From: Ooceraea biroi
Lineage: Eukaryota; Arthropoda; Insecta; Hymenoptera; Formicidae
Direction: 5' to 3'
DNA length: 64,000 nucleotides
Assembly: GCF_003672135.1 (NCBI RefSeq)
Contig: NC_039506.1
Location: 3,038,001-3,102,000 of the forward strand
Part shown: piece after piece, positions 11,523 through 24,500 of the stretch
How the letters are laid out: every line of letters begins with the position of its first letter
Numbering within the stretch: the first letter of the stretch is position 1
The notes under the pieces: generated by a model
Told to the model about the DNA's origin: nothing
The model's input: the letters and a program-made list of their open reading frames with translations, nothing else
Databases searched by the model: none
Made by a program: the position numbers and the translations under genes

Positions 11523-14500
11523 AAAGAGCAGAGCAAACACTATCGAGCTTCGTGATACGCTTTTATTAAACAGTTCTCAGAAATTCGTTAATCATGCATT
11601 AGTACCGATTAAAGCGTATGTTAACCGAGTTCAAAGTCAATTTTTGTATATTGGCGTCAGTGCATGACTAAAGAAGGATGATTTCTTAGAATCATGCAAA
11701 AACAGATTGTGTTAACTGCTTGCTAATCGTCAAGAAGCGTTTCAAGTTACAACGCTGCTCATAACGCGAATTTAATTAAAATATTCCGTTGATTGATTAA
11801 TTGACATATTCATTGTAACAGCCGGAGATTTGTCATCGGTCCCAACTAGGTGATTATGTTAATGACAGTAAAACGTCGGTCGCCGTGTTACAAGCGTTTT
11901 TTTCGGAAAGCTTAATTAAGTGACGGGCGATAAAAACAACTTGTACTTTCTATTGAAATTGTAAACATATGCAAAATAATAGACGGACTGTCAGTATGTG
12001 TGGGGCCTGGCTCAATTAATTGATCGGTGGATTAAAAACTCCGAATAAATCAGACGCACGCTGCCGTGATCAAGGCCACCGCGATCAATGATCTTCTCGC
12101 AAAATGAATTAGCGAGTGGTGCGATCGTCGACTCGTCGTCAATCACGACGTCTCCCTTTACGTGTTTTGATACACGTGTCGACCATTACGATCTCATGTT
12201 CTAGCCGGACGAGTATCTCCTCGTCTGCCTCTTATCGTCTGTCTGTCCGTCTACCTGAACCTGAATCTACGATTAGTCTGGCGAGACGCAAGTAAAAAAC
12301 GTGACAACTTAAGGGCGGGCTTCAACTCGCTGTTCAATGATGTGTCCCGCGTAATTAAATCGCACGCCACGCTTTTGCATGGAATAAAACCTGCATCATG
12401 CTTTATCACCTCTTTAATAAACGCGGTTATCTTCGAAGAGACACGTTCCCGAGTCATCAAGCACGTCTTAAAACCATGAAGAAGTGCCAGTTCCGCCAGA
12501 ACTGTCTGACCAGTTATATAAAGCTCATTCAACCGATCAAAGCAAAGGCTTCCGCTTCTCGAGAACTTCGACAATCCTGATCAAGCGAAACTTTATTCGC
12601 ATCTGTTGATAATCTTGTTCCTCAAGAAGAAGAAAAAGAAGAAGAAAATCGTGCAAGAAAGAAGCGAAAACGAGGAAACCCTCTTCGCGCGCGGCGCGGA
12701 ATTTCGATCGCTCGCTCGCTGCATCGGCGTGCATCGCGCTGTTACCGCTTTCCTCGCAAACGACGCATATTTTCCTCGTGACTCGGCGATCCGGCGATCC
12801 TCGCGAGAGAGACCGGCGGGACGATATATTGCGAGCACGTGCACTACGTGCGCGTACGTAACCGCCGAGATAATGGCAGGTGAAAGACCGAGCGATGCGC
12901 CGGACGGATGGACTGGCCGCTCGGTCGCTCGCCCGTTACCATCACTGACCACTACCAACGGGTCAGTGACCTGAGGTCTCGTTTGTAGTCGAAATTTTCG
13001 ACTCGTGCGGCGACGCATCGGACGATCGCCGCTACCGGACCGCGCGCGCGCGCGGACAGCCTCCTCTCCGCACCTGGCCGCGCGTCTCTTTGAACCTTCC
13101 ACGTCGCTCCCTTCGCGAGATGACATCGGACGATATTCTTGATTCAAGAATGAACGGTGGACTACATGTACGCACACAGATACGAATGTAGATGCGTGTG
13201 CGTGACCACCGGTGGATGAATGGCGCGAAACTTTCGAAATGTGCAGGCGAAACGCGAGGATTGAATGCCGGAGTGCGCGGTGTATTGGGGTATTTTAATT
13301 ATTTCCGGTTGTTTGTTCGTCGTGGAATTTGTACCTCGATATCAGACACAAGCGTCGCGAGTGGATCTTCAATACTCGTAGAACGGCACGCTTCGGGAAA
13401 TCATTTATCTCCTCTCATTCTATACGTGCTTGTGAAAATCGAGCAGTACATGGTTAAAAATTTCTCGAAGGAGGGAGGAGTTATCGAATCAGAGAAATTT
13501 TGAATTACTGCTTTACTTGAGTTGCTGTGGGGAGGAAAATGGAACTTTCCTCTGTCGGACGAAAATGGGGATTCCTTAAAAGACATTAAACAGAAAGAGA
13601 CATTTTAAAACTATGAAATTCCTCTATCTAGCTTTCTAATTTGCCTTCCCGAACGTTATTATGTAAATAAAATTCCGACGATTGTTATATGATAATTATA
13701 TTGCGACAGTTGTGCGATCCGAATACCGCGAGGTGTGCGGTAAGCAAATGCATTTTACAATCGCAAATTTAAAGTCCCCGAAAATCCGAGAGCATGGATG
13801 CACAGGAGCTTATCGCAAGTCGTCATCAGTCATCAAACAGTTGTTGCCTGCGTCATTACATTTATGCAAGAGAAACACGCTTGCGTCGGCAATCATTTCC
13901 TCGTTCCTCGCACGTAGCACATTACACATTACCGATAATGGGTCAAATTATGTAAGATATCGATGGCTATTGCGAATCGCCGAATTCATCGGCTGACGTT
14001 GCACGCGAAAATCGCACCGGCCAGCGATACCCAAATCGCATTACCTGCATTTCTCTATACAAACACGAAATTGTTGCAGCAATCAGGATCCGTTCAAAAT
14101 GATGTCGCAACAGCCGAAATGTGATGAGATTAGCGCAACCGGTCGTGACGTCTCCAAGATGCTTCATGATTTCTTACATGGATCTTGATAAGTTTCCGAA
14201 TTCTTATTTATTTTGTCTCTGTCCTCTACTACTTATTTTATCTTTGTCTTAACTAGTTAGCTGTTCGACGAGGTCAAGATAATGCGTCATGCGTCAAATG
14301 AAATCATCAAATATTGACCATCGTCCACTATTGCTTGAGTGATAAAGTTCAATGACCGTTCAAAAATCACAACTATCCTTATTCTTACCTTAGAAGTCAC
14401 AACTTCTTACTATTATCGACAGTGACTCAAAGGAAAATCCAAGATAACCACGGCGTTATACAACATGTTGAATGACACGCCGGAAAGATTAATCATGCGC

Positions 14501-15240
14501 TAATCATGCGCGCGGCATTCTTTAAGAGATAATAGAATCGATCGATCGGGATATCTTGAGATAAATCAGGCGCTGAGTTACAACTGGTTCGGCACAAAAC
14601 CGGATGAGGCCGAAAACCAGCGAGCATTGTGCGCGATATTTAGGTAAAATAACGGCACCGCAACGATATCGAGCTCGCGTCAAACCACCCGGTGATATGT
14701 CAGCTATGTCCTCCCGCTCTTGCGGCATCCGCGTAAGATATCAGCCTCTCGTTACCGTATGATGTATCTCCCATGAGAAATGCGCCCGGGACAAGTCACA
14801 TGAACGATAAGGAAAAGTTAAAAACTTCTGCTTTGCTATCCCCGAAAATGTACGAGAATTTTTCATTGTCACGTCATCGCTTCATAGGATGCGATGAATC
14901 GCGTGGACGAGCGAGTTTATTCGCTTCTCGCCACTCATCAGCGTGCGACGATCGCGTCGCGTTTCGGTACAACAAGACTTTATTCAGCACTTTTCCACCG
15001 AATGCGAAATCGGGAGACATTGCGATTGTCCAGGAGAACGATTCTCGAGCGAAGGCGCGAATTCTGCCCGATTAATTTCGGCAGCGGCACCTCGCAAAAG
15101 TCGGCGTCGCGAAATGGCGATACGAGTAACGCCGGCGTTTTGAGCGCGCACGGCCGACCGGCGGGGTGAACGACCGGCGGCAAAGTGGCGTAAATGCCGC
15201 ACTCGGCTAGGAGTCACACCGCCGGGGCTTCGTCCTTCAT
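11523..15240. other. Noncoding DNA with a CpG-rich block
   Basis: Largely AT-rich to 12,600, then a GAA-rich run at about 12,620-12,650, then CpG-rich DNA at about 12,680-13,130. Open frames here (up to 194 codons, minus strand) are compositionally biased and unrecognised. A TATATAAAG word at about 12,515 is the only promoter-like signal noticed. Confidence 0.45.
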
Positions 15241-15300
15241 TTATGAACGACGACTCTCGTAGCCGACTGACCGAAAGCTCCGAATTCGTCGTGCGGCCAC

Positions 15301-15329
15301 GCCGCCGCCGCCGCCGCCGCCGCCGCCGC
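15301..15329 (+). repeat. (GCC)n microsatellite
   Basis: Ten GCC/CCG-type units in a CpG-rich stretch (about 15,240-15,560). The minus-strand frame reads it as a glycine run, but the surrounding frame is not convincing as protein. Confidence 0.9.
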
Positions 15330-18300
15330 GAACGACCACGACGACCGGTGGATGTGCCTCGTCTTTAATTCGGCGAGGTCGACGAACTCCGGCTCTCTCG
15401 ATGGCCACCTTGGCCACCGTCCGTTTCAGATCCGTCTCGGGATGCATCGTGCAACATCTCGGTACACTTTGACGCCCCGGAGGAGCACGCCCGGACCCCC
15501 ACCCCGTGACGTTACTCCCGATTCGGTAAGTCGTTTGGCGAGCTGACTGCTCGCCCCGGAAATTGATAGCGGAAATCGCGAAAAAATTGCGGATAGTGAA
15601 AAAACAGGAGAGTGCCAGGAAAAATTGGGAAAATACGCCCACGCGATTTGCTGCACGTTAAATGAAAAGTGCATGTAATATGAGGATCCAGCAGATCGAT
15701 TTGGAGGTTCGCCGTTGCGTTGCCAATACTTCATCGTTAACACGGATTCTGCCTCACTTATCACTGCTCAGCTAGCAAACTGATAGAAATTCTCGCGCGA
15801 GGATGAGACAGAAGATTTATGTCCGCGAGGTGAGAAGTAAGTCCGGTTTATCGATGTCGCCTAACGATGTCGATGATCGATCGAATTCGCCAGGCAGGTT
15901 CAAAGACCTCTCAGAGATCCGGCGTGAAGAATTTAGAAGACGTCATGACAGCTTCGGTGTCCAGACATCTTATCGCTCTATCTCATGAATGGAATTTCGC
16001 GGTGAAACATAGTTCAAGTGGTCTAGCTTATCTTGAGCACTAGCTTTGTCCTGTTCTTGCGCCGATGACAGGTTCATGACGAGGTGAATGACCTGAATTG
16101 GGTGAAATGAATTAAAGAGAAAGACAGAGAGAGAGAAGGGAGAAAAGGAGGAGTAGGGATCACACAGCTGCGGTATCGACTAATCGATCAAGTCCACGAA
16201 TCGAGTTCAAAGACTTTGGGAAGATCATAAATATATAATTGTCAGTTCAAGTATGTAATGGACAAGATCAACGATGAGTTAATGAAGTCAGAAATTAATA
16301 ATCGCTGATTGATTGAATCAACACGTATAGTCCCTTTAAGAGTAACATTTCCTTTTGCTTTCTTTTATGTTTTATATATTTTTGCTTTCTTATAAGAAAA
16401 TATTTAAAGATATATATATGTAAACATTGCTTTAGAAAATAATGAATAAATATAAATTCCGAAATAATTCCAACAGTTGATTGCATAAATTGATATTTTT
16501 AATTATAATAAATAAGTTAAATTTATCATCGATTTATATCATGACTGGCACGATTTATATTTGATTTAATTTTTCCTGCTAATACATGGTATCAATATAA
16601 TTTCTTTTGTGTCCTCTTCTGGAGCAGCAACAAGTTCAAAGATCGATGACCGGCCGAAAAGTAGACAATCGACGATCCCGATTAAGCAAGGGGAACGTCA
16701 GCGAGAAGGGCGCATCGCCACTCGCGCCTCTCGTAAGAGTTATGTCACGATCCATCCAGCGCAATGGCTCTTTTCCTTTTACCCCCCATTATTACTGCCT
16801 CCACGGCGGCGGTACTTGCTCTTGATATAACGTATAACGTAATTATACTACGCAGTTCGTACTCGTTCGAGGCGATCGGTGGTACTCGAGTGCGACCGAG
16901 CAACGTGTTTACGCGCTGCGTATTATGCGGATCAATGCGTGAAAAAATTATATAGCCAAACCTGACTACGTGGTATTAAGTCACTTTGGGATAATATATC
17001 AGAAAATTAATACGCAATACAAAATATGAATAAAAAATATTCAATTACATTAAGCTATACGTCACAATTTTTAAGTAATTGCTATATGACTTAAATGACC
17101 GCTTACAAAAACATGCTATAAAGAATTGCTACAGAAAAATAAAATACAAGTATCGTTCATACTAAAACGATGAAATAATAGAAATATCTTGTTACTGCAT
17201 AAATCAATATGAAATTTGCAGCGCAATAAAACCTGCCGACAACTCACGCCGAAAGCAACGAGAGGCCCGGAAATGATGGCGCGGCGCGGTCCGGCACGGC
17301 CCAACGCAAACGGTGGAGGGGACCCGTAATGCCCAGAGAGCACGCGTTCGAGTCACGTGCGCGCGTGAAAAAAACGGGGCACGCGGGAGGCAGCTTAGGG
17401 GCGCGACTCACGCGCGAAATGTCGCTTGAGCGCGCGGTAGCGAAAGGCGGCCGGGAAAAGACGGTGCGACTGAACTAGGCAGGGGGCAATGCACCTGCGA
17501 CAATAACAACAACAACGACGTGCACCGCACGGCGGTGCGGTGGAGAAAGGGTGAGAGGGGACAGCGCGAGGAGGCCACGATCTCCCATGCCATTCAAAGG
17601 CCGCGATTCCGCCAACACGTCTTACGCCCTCCCCCCATATAAAGCCGAGAATCTCGCGATGGATGACGATGCGTTTGCATCACGCTGAATTCCTAACGAA
17701 CGAGGACCCTTTTACGTCGCGAGGGGGTCGCGACCGGCGAGGCTGCACCTGCACCTCCGTCGCGCTTCGATCCCAATTTGAATATTGCGTAATGCGACGC
17801 TGTCACTTCACAAAGGAGGAATTGCTCGGAGGTGGAAGATCATCGATCGAGCACAACGGCCGGCATGATTCTATTAAGCATCGCTCCTGCTCGCTTCGCG
17901 TGTACTGCTAATGCTGCTAATTGCGCGCCGCTTGCGACTGCCGCGCTTCTTATTTATTAGTAAACTAGTTAATCACTTAATTGTGATATCTCTTGCACGC
18001 GGTCATCTCGCGTCTCGATAATATGGAGTAGGTTAACGGGTGTAAATGACTGGTATAAGCGCCGATTTATGGTTTATTAGCGAACGTTAAAGTTAGCGCG
18101 CACTCGCATTATTTCTGTCTATAGACGGCCGCGTACTCGTTACCACATGTAATGATCGAGAGTACCGTAATATCCGTTATACGCCGCAATGCACCGACTC
18201 TTGACATTCCCCCCCGTAATCCCTGGCCACAATTCGGGACCAATCGTAAAAGCGTACAGCAGTTGCGGAGCCGTCACCGTGCCTTTAAGCAACTTTAAGC

Positions 18301-18480
18301 AACTGCAGTTTCGAGTGCTTCGTTTTCGCGATGTTGACAAGCAAAACTAAAATGCGTGATAATAAATTAATAATATAAAAAAGAAAACTATTTATCTGAC
18401 GATGCGACAAGTGGAGAAGCTCTCACGATTTAGGGTGCATAGGGCGCATTATACTCCAAACAAGCTAAAACTTCCTTCTC
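15330..18480. other. Noncoding DNA, AT-rich then CpG-rich
   Basis: AT-rich at about 16,210-16,600 and 16,960-17,200, then CpG-rich at about 17,230-17,600. A CATATAAAGCC word at about 17,637 follows the CpG-rich block and resembles a TATA box, but the ATG just downstream opens only a very short frame. A tandem TTTAAGCAAC duplication lies at about 18,284-18,305. No gene was recognised. Confidence 0.45.
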
Positions 18481-18492
18481 GTATATGTATAT

Positions 18493-18528
18493 GCGTGTGT
18501 GTGTGTGTGCGTGTGTGTGTGTGCGTGT
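18493..18528 (+). repeat. (GT)n microsatellite
   Basis: An alternating GT run with two GC interruptions. Confidence 0.9.
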
Positions 18529-21500
18529 AACGTGTACGTGCAAGAAAAAAAGGATCGCTCATACGTGTTCCGGCATGGTGAGGCGAGTTGAATCGGCGAG
18601 CGGTCAATGCTCGACTGACCCCAACAACAGTAAAAGTGACAAACGCTTGGGTCCGTTCGTCGAAGCCAGCCGAGAACTCGATTCCTCGTTTCCATCCCCT
18701 CCGCTTGTTTCCAACTATTCCTATAGGAACGGCAATGCAACGAACGATGCATCGCCATGCACCGCTTTACGGTTTCTCGCTCGATTTTACAATTAGTGCG
18801 GAGGCTTCACTCGTCTCGATCATTCATGATTACACCGACTGCTGTGTCAGTGCTGTCATCAGAAGCTGACGAAAGGGGTGGGTGAATCCAGAAGCTGCGC
18901 CGTTTTTGCAACTAACAATATCCTTGTTAGACAATTAGATATTATTAATTAATAATCAATTAATTTGGTGAAAGATTTGTGTGTTAAAGGAAGATGACAT
19001 GCATAGCATGGCGCGTGACAACGTCTCGTGGCTACGCGCGCACGTCTCTGGTCGCTCCATTTATTTGTGCATCCGAAATGGACAAAATTTATGGCGTCGT
19101 GTTGTGACAAGACTCGGAGCTCTTGTAACACGCATTTTGCCATTCAGCGCACGAACGTACTGCTGCGTTATTCCGCATTATTGCGCGAGACAAGGGACTG
19201 GAAAATGACCGCGATTGTGTCCAATGACCGCCGGTCTCCGAGAAAATAAATATTCAGCCGTGTTACCGGTAGAAGAAACGCGCGCGCGACGACGAGGCCA
19301 TATTGCAAAACTGGAACAGGAAAATCCGACGGGGAAAATCGTTATAGGAGCGACAGGGACGATGCAGCGGTGCAGCGCTGAAGCGGACTGCAGAAAGAAT
19401 TGCAAGCGCGCCGGGGTGATTGGCAAGGATTGGCGCGCAACGAGATCGAAATGTCAACGAGAGCCTCGCGAACAGGAAACCTCATACGTATCTCTCGAGG
19501 AAACGCTTACGTTTCTTTCGTCAGGAGCGTATTCGCCCTCTCGCGAGACGAGCCAGTCGTCGTGGTGCTTCATTCTGCCAATAACATAGCATAAACATCA
19601 CGTAAAATTGTGCGAGCGTGTAATCAAGAGCGGTCCCATATTACCATATCATCTAAATTACGAATAAATTACGAGAAGAAAAAATAAATCATGCTTACTC
19701 GCAAAAATGTCAGATAATCCACGAGATGCTTTTCAAACGTGTTTAATTATATCTAATTTATATAAAAACCAGTTTTGTAAAACATACCTGAAATGCATTA
19801 TTTATCAAGAGAATTCTTGCTGAGATAAATTAATTTTCTAATTAAAACATCGCGCCTCGCGTGCTGTCTTTGCACTAAATAAAATTTGCGAAACCTCGAT
19901 AAGGAGAAATAGCAAGCGGGTGATTGGCAATAGGCAATTGCTTTGAGGTGGCCGGTCAGAGGGTAGATCCGCTCCTGTGACCAGTCGTTACACCGATCGA
20001 TCGGTATGCGACGTACTGCGCACTGGCTCTTACGATCGCACGATCCGAACCTTCGAAAGGACATTGACCCGCAGGTACTGTGTACCAAGTGTCGTATGCA
20101 CGCATACGCATTGTGCGCGAGCCGCTGACGCAGAAGAGTCTTGAGTACCGCGCGGAGCTTAATTGGTAAACGTTGCGAGACGAATGATCCCAGGCATCAT
20201 CAGGCCCATCGCAATATTCGATCGGGATCAGAATCGGGAAGAGAATTGAGCACGAAAAAGAGATCGACAGTGCACAATTGCTGATTACGATTTAATCTTC
20301 TGTTCCTGAAAGTCGCTGAAATTTATGCATCTTCGCGCCAAAGAAATTTCTTTTCCAGGGAAATTAAACTGTAAAGTTCAACATGCATTTCCAATATATC
20401 ATTGCAGATTATTCCGCGATGTAGCTACCGATATTCGCAATCAGAAAATTGATCGCGGATCGGCGTCGCACGATCTGCGCCGTTGATTCATCGTCACGCC
20501 ACGCTTTTATACGGCCTGGCGATTGGCTTGAGAAATACGATCGCATTAGACGATTATGCTAATATTAGGCGATACTCGCAGGACATCGCGCGGTCTCCGA
20601 CCCCGATCATTTTACGCAGTTCTCGCGCACTGACGCGAAACACAAGTCATCTCCCCCGGCCGACTACTTCATCGTCATCGTCTTCCGTCTGCTCGTTCGC
20701 ATAATGAGCCTCTCGTTTCACCTCGCCTATCGATCCTTCCGCTCACCTTTCGATCGCGCCAACGATCGTATGACAGCGCGCGGTGCGCGAAAAGGATCGC
20801 CACCGCGGAAACATGAGACGAATAGGAAGCAAAGGAAACCGCGTCGCACATACACCTGCGCATAGTTGACGTTTCCACATGCGCTCAGCTTAAAAAGCAC
20901 GAGCACCATCGATTTCGATTCGCTGAATGGGATCGCCATTTCCCCGTGAAAAGGAGACGTCGCACGTGCGTCAGCGCGCTTTTCAACGCTTTTTCAACTG
21001 CTGGATCCGTGGGAACAGTAGACTCCGACTGCGAGTCGTCCAAGCGTGATTTTTTACGAATTACGTATATCGAACTGTCAATTCTGCAATTCGTGCACAA
21101 TATTGTTTTTTCATTTTCTACTCAAAATATGCCAGAACGCAAGATTGACAGCAACGTTGAACGTGCGTCGCATTTGTTCCTCCCGCCGGTGTTTTTTAAA
21201 CAACGATCTCGTTCCTGCGGCGGTGTTTTTCTGCGGAATTGCGACGTGCGCCATGAAGCAGCGCGACCGTGAACTCGATGAATGACCGATGTAGGCCCAA
21301 CAACGAGCTCGATTAACATCGTTTTAAATGATGACGTTCCCAGAAATATTAGAGACCACAGCTTAATCACGAAGATTGATCAAGGAACGAATGACGAATG
21401 ACGCGATACGTGTTCCTCTACGTTAAACTGTGAGAAATGATTTGATTATGTATACTACACGCATAATTATATATGACTACTTTCCATAACGCGACGCGTG

Positions 21501-24500
21501 GTAGCGAGAAATATTTGTGTTAATAGTAAACCAGGAATCACGGGTCGAGCGACTACGCGGCGACTTGCGAAGAGACTTGCAACGAGATTCGCTCGTCGCC
21601 CGTTTCTCGGCGCATCGTAATTACGCACATGTAACTTGATGAAACAGTGGAAGCTTCGCGCGGTTTGCAATCAAGTTCCATTTAGGAAACACGAGCCGGG
21701 CGATCATGACAGTCCAATCCTAGTTACGTCACCGCCGGCCACAGATATAGAATCACTGTCACTCTCGGTGTAAATGGTAGTAAACAGAGGTCGTAGCCCT
21801 CTTCCTCTCTCTTAGCACCTCTACCCCCTTTCCCTGCCGTCTCTCTCTCCGTTCCGCGGGTCGTTCCTCTTTCTTCTCTGTCTGGGATCACTTTCGTTGA
21901 GAAGGAACCCAGCGACAAAGTCCATTACGTCGCTATCAGCTTCCGGGAACCGTCGACGCCGTACATGGAAGGTCGCGATGCGAGGAATCTTGAATGAATT
22001 TCAAGCCGCCGCCGACGTCACCGTCAACACCGATGACTGATGGAATATGCAAATTCTTTAACAACAAAATAACACTTGTTAATAAATAAATAAAAAATAA
22101 AACGCGCGAATAAATCGGAGGCGGAATGTAGCTCTGAGTTCGATAACTCCCGCGATACTAACGCCACGAAAATCAAGCTAATGTTTTAATTCGATCTTGC
22201 ATCGAGTCGCCGATTTACGGCGAGCTGGTCTCCCCGTTACGGGAATCACGATGATCGATCATTGCGGCAACGTTAGCAGCGGATAATTACTGATTGATTA
22301 GCAATCAGATGGCATCGAAGGTGACGGTAACGGCAACATTGTTGCTAGAACAAATACTCCGGAGCGAAAGATCGGTATATACGCGCGAGCGATCAGGCGC
22401 GAGAAAGATCATCGCGATACAAGAGGAAGGCTCGCGCGCGCGATACACAATATACGCGTTAATGTGCCATATAGGTAAATGACATGCAGTGGGCGTGCAT
22501 TATGAAGATTAGCGATCGTTAATGCGACGGCAAAAGTGAGCGGAGAACCAACGCTTTTTTTGTCCATGTGCGCAGAAACGCGCGGACGTGTGCGCGAGCG
22601 CGAGCGCGGGAACCCCGCGCATATTTATGTGCCGCGATTTTTCTGACCGGTTCGCGATCCTTACGCGATCGATTCTCACATACGCTTAACGCACGGCGCG
22701 GCGCGGGAACGGAAAAACGCAGCGGGATTAATGGAAAATTGTCCGTGTGCCGTCGCATAATCCCAGGGACACACACCTATCAGCTCGCCTCGCTCGCGCG
22801 CTCTTTCCTTTGTACGCAGTATTAGTAGCGCGGCGTGTGTGTCACGCGATTAGAATTGTCTAATCGGGGGTACCGACAGCGGCAGTAATGCGGTTAAGTT
22901 GCAAAATGATATTTGCCGCGGCTCGTTGTTTCCCTCAAGCGTTCCACGCTCCTGCCTCTCTTTCTCAAGCAGCGCACACGAGAGGTGCTTGCCAATTAAT
23001 TACAGCTGCAGGTACTCGCTGATTAATTACAGTCCGTCAGCATATTATTTAATAGCCCGGCGTCGCGTCGTTTATTTAACCGAAACGTCATTACGTCCCT
23101 TGTAATTATTTCCGTCGCTGTAGATTCCGGACAAGAGATTCGCCAAGCTTCATTAACGTGAAATGTGATACCTCCGAATATCAAGCTCCTGTGCGTAAAT
23201 ATGAATTACCGCGCTTACGGGAAGCATCAACCGCCCCCCTCCCTTTTCCCTACGCAAAAATCACGCACACGGATTATCCATAATTGATACGGTCGATCTA
23301 CAATTATTTATAACAATCTACAATTACCTATAATGTTCGTTGATTGTAATAGCTGCCGTACGAGCATTTCGATGCGGAAAATAGCTGCCGAAATCGCTCG
23401 GCGAGTGCACAGCGCGAATGGGGGGCACGCGATATTAAATCGGGGTACCGGCGCGGCGGAGCCGGGCCCAGCGGCCGCAAGCGTGAATCGGCGTGAAGCG
23501 GTCACGAGGACTCGCTCGTGCGCTGGATCGCGGCGCGCGGCACGTTTGCGCCGCACGTGTGGGCCGCGCAATTGGAATGGACCGATCTCCCCGGCGTGTG
23601 TATGTGGTCTCGCGGTAAATAAAATCTATTTTACGTGCCGATCTTTGATCCGGTCTACTCGCGCTCACGTTTTCTGCTGCGCGGGACGCGTTATCTATCT
23701 CCCGCGTGTGCTCGAGGGCAGTGAACGCGGAAAACGTATATACGTGCACGTGCGCGCGCGCACGTATGCTGAGCCGCGCCGCACTCCGCAGCCGAGCTGG
23801 CATGGGTGCTCTTATAAACTTGTAATTCCGGCAGAATGTGGGAAACGATTAAATCCGATCCGATATCGTAATTGCGATCGTGCGTGGGAAGTAAACACGA
23901 ATTAGAAAATGCCGAAACGCACGTTGCCGGGACCCGACTCCGAGACGAAGTGGTGAACGTTTCCGTTCTCTCGCGTCACGCGTTGCTTGAAAATATCGAA
24001 ATTTCTGGCGCAGGAAAGCGCAAAAATCGGTTAGAGAGCGGCTCGGTACGCTGGCACATTATTTGTTCTTAATGCAGACTTCCGGAACGATAGCAATCGA
24101 TGCTGAATTAAATATCGCAACAAAGGTGTGCTTGCTTGAACAGATGCAGCATGCAAAAGTGATTCAGGCTTGATAGAAGGAAATACACGTGGCATAAATA
24201 AATTATATTAGCGATAGGTAATTATTTTTTACTGGCACATTACCTTGCACTAGATCGATTTCGATATTCGATTAAGCCTTGATCACGTGAGGTCAGCAGG
24301 GATTTGCAATGCATATTGTTTACTTTATACGGTATAATTATTCTGAAAAATCTGGCTTTTTGCGAAGCTGCTTGAAAGCAATTGCACTGTTAAAAAAATA
24401 GAAAACTATGTTAATGTTGTAAAAAAACTATGTTAATGGTGGAGCGCAGCGCACAATTTACAACACGCGTTCGATAGTGTACATTAACAGAAATTGTAGC